Origin: Crambe crambe
Lineage: Eukaryota > Porifera > Demospongiae > Poecilosclerida > Crambeidae
Length of the DNA: 64,000 nt
Direction of reading: 5' to 3'
Assembly: GCA_963924555.1 (NCBI GenBank)
Contig: OZ004584.1
Span: 6,695,001-6,759,000, forward strand
The notes beneath the pieces were generated by a model. It had not been told where the DNA came from. It worked only from the letters and a program-made list of their open reading frames with translations, and searched no databases. The position numbers and the translations under genes were made by a program. Shown here piece by piece: positions 61,220 through 64,000 of this stretch. Numbering within the stretch: the first letter of the stretch is position 1; the number at the start of each line of letters is the position of its first letter.

Positions 61220-61914
61220 CATCATTAAAGCAGGTGTCCGAAAAAATCAATAATCAGACATATTTCAGACAGCTACCAGTTTATGGCAGAGTTTTCTAGG
61301 TAAGAAGTTAGCTTCAAATACCACTGCAATACAAACCTGAACGTTTAGGTAATCAAGCAATGTTCAGATGGCAAAAAAATTAATGGGTTGATTTGTAATT
61401 TGACCCTTCACTCTGAATATAAGCCAGATTCAACACCACCAGTGGAATCAGCACCTGTTGAATGTAATAGCTATACCCAAAGTTTCAAGCCCCAAAAATA
61501 AATGGTACATTGTGATCTGTAGGTGTCAGTTCTCAACAGCCATGTAAAAATTGAGAAAATGTGAACAATTATTCATAATATTGGAACTGTTCATAGATTA
61601 GTTATGAAACTTGTTATGATAGGCAGAAAGGGGATGCTGATTCCACTCAGTGTTGAATGTTGGCTAAGTGGGTCAAATTACAAATCAGCCCATTTGAATA
61701 TTGGTTACCTAAAAGTGCCTTAAATTCAGGTTTGTATTGCACCGGTATTTGAAGCTTGACTTCTATAAATAGAGACACAGATAGGGGAAAGATAGAACTT
61801 TCTGTCTTCCAACTTTGACAACCATACCCAGAAATTTCTGCCATAGCCATCTGAAATATGAAACTTTTGTCTGATTACCAATTATTATTTTTTTGGACAC
61901 CTGCTTTAATGATG
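61220..61914. mobile_element. 695-bp foldback element
   Basis: Arms of over 200 bp start CATCATTAAAGCAGGTGTCC on both sides and share inverted blocks such as GCAATACAAACCTGAA and GGTTGATTTGTAATTTGACC / GGCTGATTTGTAATTTGACC. Confidence 0.8.
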
Positions 61915-61915
61915 T

Positions 61916-62409
61916 TTATTGTATTTGCGTGGGTGGATCAAAGGAGCAGTACTGTGCTATATCCTTCATACAGCACCATTTTTGAATAGGTTGTGCTGTG
62001 TGAAACTCATACAGTTCAGCCCATACAGCACAGTGCTGCATGCATGCAATGCGCAATGAATTATGCAAAGCACAACTGATCCAGCTATGCACCAATTGGA
62101 ACACGCTAGAACAGTTACAAAACAAACCACAAGACTCTAGTATCCACAGTTTTACAGGATGCATTGGGTTGTGTGGTTTACAAACAATGTGATTATTGAC
62201 CAAAAATCTACTCAATGAATATCATTAAAATTGTAAAAATTGAAGACAAAGTCTAAAATTGATGAGGAGAAAGTTACATCTCCTATAATGCACCTATATA
62301 CTTGGATTCTCAGGAAATTAGTCCAACTGTATATACCATGAACATTAACTTGATTGACACTATAATTATCATTTACAGTATTTATTTTATTTATTTATTT
62401 ATTTAATTT

Positions 62410-62448
<39 letters not shown>

Positions 62449-62552
62449 AGAGCTTAACATTCCTAATCATAGTCATCAAGATTGATTAGTCACCTTATAT
62501 GTCCTCATAGATATAGCTCCTTTGTAAATCCACCCATGCAAACTACAATAAA
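61916..62552. mobile_element. 637-bp TIR element next to the foldback element
   Basis: Left end TTTATTGTATTTGCGTGGG and inverted right end TTTATTGTAGTTTGCATGGG, then GGAT and AGGAGC words in common, about 35 bp of TIR. Contains a T-run and a long G-run (62401-62449). Confidence 0.55.
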
Positions 62553-62559
62553 TTACTTA

Positions 62560-62693
62560 GAGCACTGAAGGGAGTGCTGTATGTGTAATATAACACTCGA
62601 AGTGTGGTCTCGAGGCATAATATAGCACGAGGCGAACTCTTGACCACACTTCTCGTGCTATATTACACATACAGCACTCCCTTCAGTGCTATA
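62560..62693. mobile_element. 134-bp palindromic element
   Basis: Arms share AGCACTGAAGGGAGTGCTGT and TGTGTAATATA in inverse order. Confidence 0.75.
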
Positions 62694-62697
62694 ACTC

Positions 62698-63532
62698 ATA
62701 GTTCCCAACTTTGAGAAACTAACTTCAGGGACACTAAATTCTACCACAAGTCACACGTACTTTTGAAGTCCCGCCCCTGTACCACGCCCATATTCTGGCC
62801 ACTGACTGAAGACAGAAGGACTCAAGAACTGACAGTTTTCATGAACTGGACATTGACCTTGTGCACTGTTGATTGATACATGCAGCTGTCTTAGCTTACT
62901 GCATTGTCTGAATGCTGTGTAGTCAGTGTGGTGCATTCATTAGTGACTGGTTATGGTGTTAAGTAAACAAACTACCGTCATAGTTCCCAACTGTCCCGAA
63001 ACGTCCGGGACAGCCCCGGATTTATCAGCTCTGTCCCGTCCCGCCACGGAAGTGTGAACTGCCTATTGTTTGTCCCGGAAGCTCGTTTTTACTAGCTACA
63101 GACTACAGTAGTTTGTTTACTTAACGGCATAACCAGTCACTAATGAATGCACCACACTGACTGCACAGCATTCAGACAATGCAGTAAGCTAAGACAGCTG
63201 CATGTATCAATCAACAGTGCACAAGGTCCAATATCCAGTTCATGAAAACTGTTCTTCTCCACAGTTCTTGAGTCCTTCTGTCTTCAGTCAGTGGCCAGAA
63301 TATGGGCGTGGTACAGGGGCGGGACTTCAAAAGTAGGTGTGACTTGTGGTAGAATTTAGTGTCCCTGACGTTAGTTTCTCAAAGTTGGGAACTATGTACC
63401 GTAGTCTGTAGCGCTAAAAAGAAGCTTCCGGGACAAACAATAGGCAGTTTACACTTCCGTGGCGGGACGGGACAGAGCTAAAAAATCCGGGACTGTCCCG
63501 GACGTTTCGGGACAGTTGGGAACTATGATAAC
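62698..63532. repeat. Two interleaved inverted repeats
   Basis: Arm B (about 62698-62975) is inverted at about 63105-63395; arm A (about 62977-63100) is inverted at about 63398-63532. The arms therefore run B, A, B', A'. All outer ends carry the same CATAGTTCCCAACT word. No coding capacity. Confidence 0.8.
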
Positions 63533-63829
63533 TATTACATAAAATCTATATTATGAATTAACAGCCACAGCTGAAAGTCAGGATTATGAATCAGTTTTTA
63601 ACGTATAAAACAGATGTGTCCGGTAATTGATCAGTCTGATAATTGATCGAAAATCATGCTTTTTTATTCTTCTGTGTTGCCTCCAAAATTCTCCTGCATA
63701 ATAAGAATGTAGCAGCTACAACTTACCATTTTCTGAGAAAATCCAACTTCATTTGTATTAGTCCAAAGGAGGGTCATAGGTCATCCCTACATAAAGAGCT
63801 CTACTGCGCTCTCTGATGAGATAAATAAT

Positions 63830-64000
63830 TGCTACTTTCCTTGTATCTGGACAAAGAAAACTTCACCATAGACTGAAATCAAAGAGATTATGTCTTTCAC
63901 ATTGAACTACAGAGTGCTCATATCTTTCGGTACAACTGAGATATAGCTAGCATTCGATTTTCAAGTGTAGCTAGTGCTGACAGTTGAATTCACTGATTTC
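63830..64000 (-). pseudogene. Ig-exon relic at the right window edge
   Basis: The 3' end of an Ig exon like those of copies F and H (GTATCTGGACAAAGAA inverted, FVQIQG end), ending in the conserved TACAAGGAAAGT motif. Several small gaps against the paralogues. Continues beyond the window. Confidence 0.55.

Overview
The window looks like a piece of a demosponge genome, most likely Amphimedon or a close relative. The clues are AT-rich intergenic DNA full of TAGCTAGC-type runs, short introns, a dense load of small inverted-repeat elements, and a tandem family of multi-exon receptors with immunoglobulin, fibronectin III and death domains. The species is an inference. There are no operons, no rRNA or tRNA genes that I can see, and no CRISPR array.

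The backbone is a cluster of related receptor genes. Each is built from a signal peptide plus Ig-like exon, an FN3 exon, a third Cys-rich or Thr/Pro-stalk extracellular exon, a transmembrane exon with a basic stop-transfer, several short cytoplasmic exons carrying ITIM-like tyrosine motifs ([S/I/V/L]xYxx[I/V/L]), and a last exon coding for a death-domain-like fold. Four copies look usable: 636-4420 (-), 4789-7866 (-), 10257-13353 (+) and 31132-39991 (-). Others are broken: 1-470 (-), 15110-16993 (-), 30522-30800 (-), 40100-47200 (-), 48480-52580 (+), 53385-53900 (-), 53960-56965 (-), 57150-57600 (-), 58160-59550 (-) and 63830-64000 (-). This suggests an innate-type receptor family evolving by duplication, inversion and decay.

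The rest is mostly mobile DNA that has landed in and between these genes. A 5.4-kb terminal-inverted-repeat (TIR) element at 16994-22425 codes for a large protein with zinc-binding motifs, a FEN1/PIN-like nuclease signature and a C-terminal CXC domain; it cuts a receptor FN3 exon. A 6.6-kb CACTA-like element at 40474-47067 carries two divergent genes, a SAM-domain protein and a zinc-finger transposase. A 2.4-kb element with about 210-bp TIRs (48625-51006) has captured exons of an IRAK-like kinase and sits in the first exon of a receptor. A deleted pogo copy lies at 33430-34693, and many short palindromic elements are spread through 12.6-62.7 kb. For several of these, paralogous 'empty' sites inside the same window prove the insertion and give the target duplication.

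Between two arrays of one ~43-bp satellite (22426-22995 and 28150-30510) lie a possible gene made of eleven tandem micro-exons (23573-24552), coding an 11-residue proline-rich repeat, and a probable BEN-domain gene (25755-27850, -). Right of 60 kb the sequence is almost only inverted-repeat elements.
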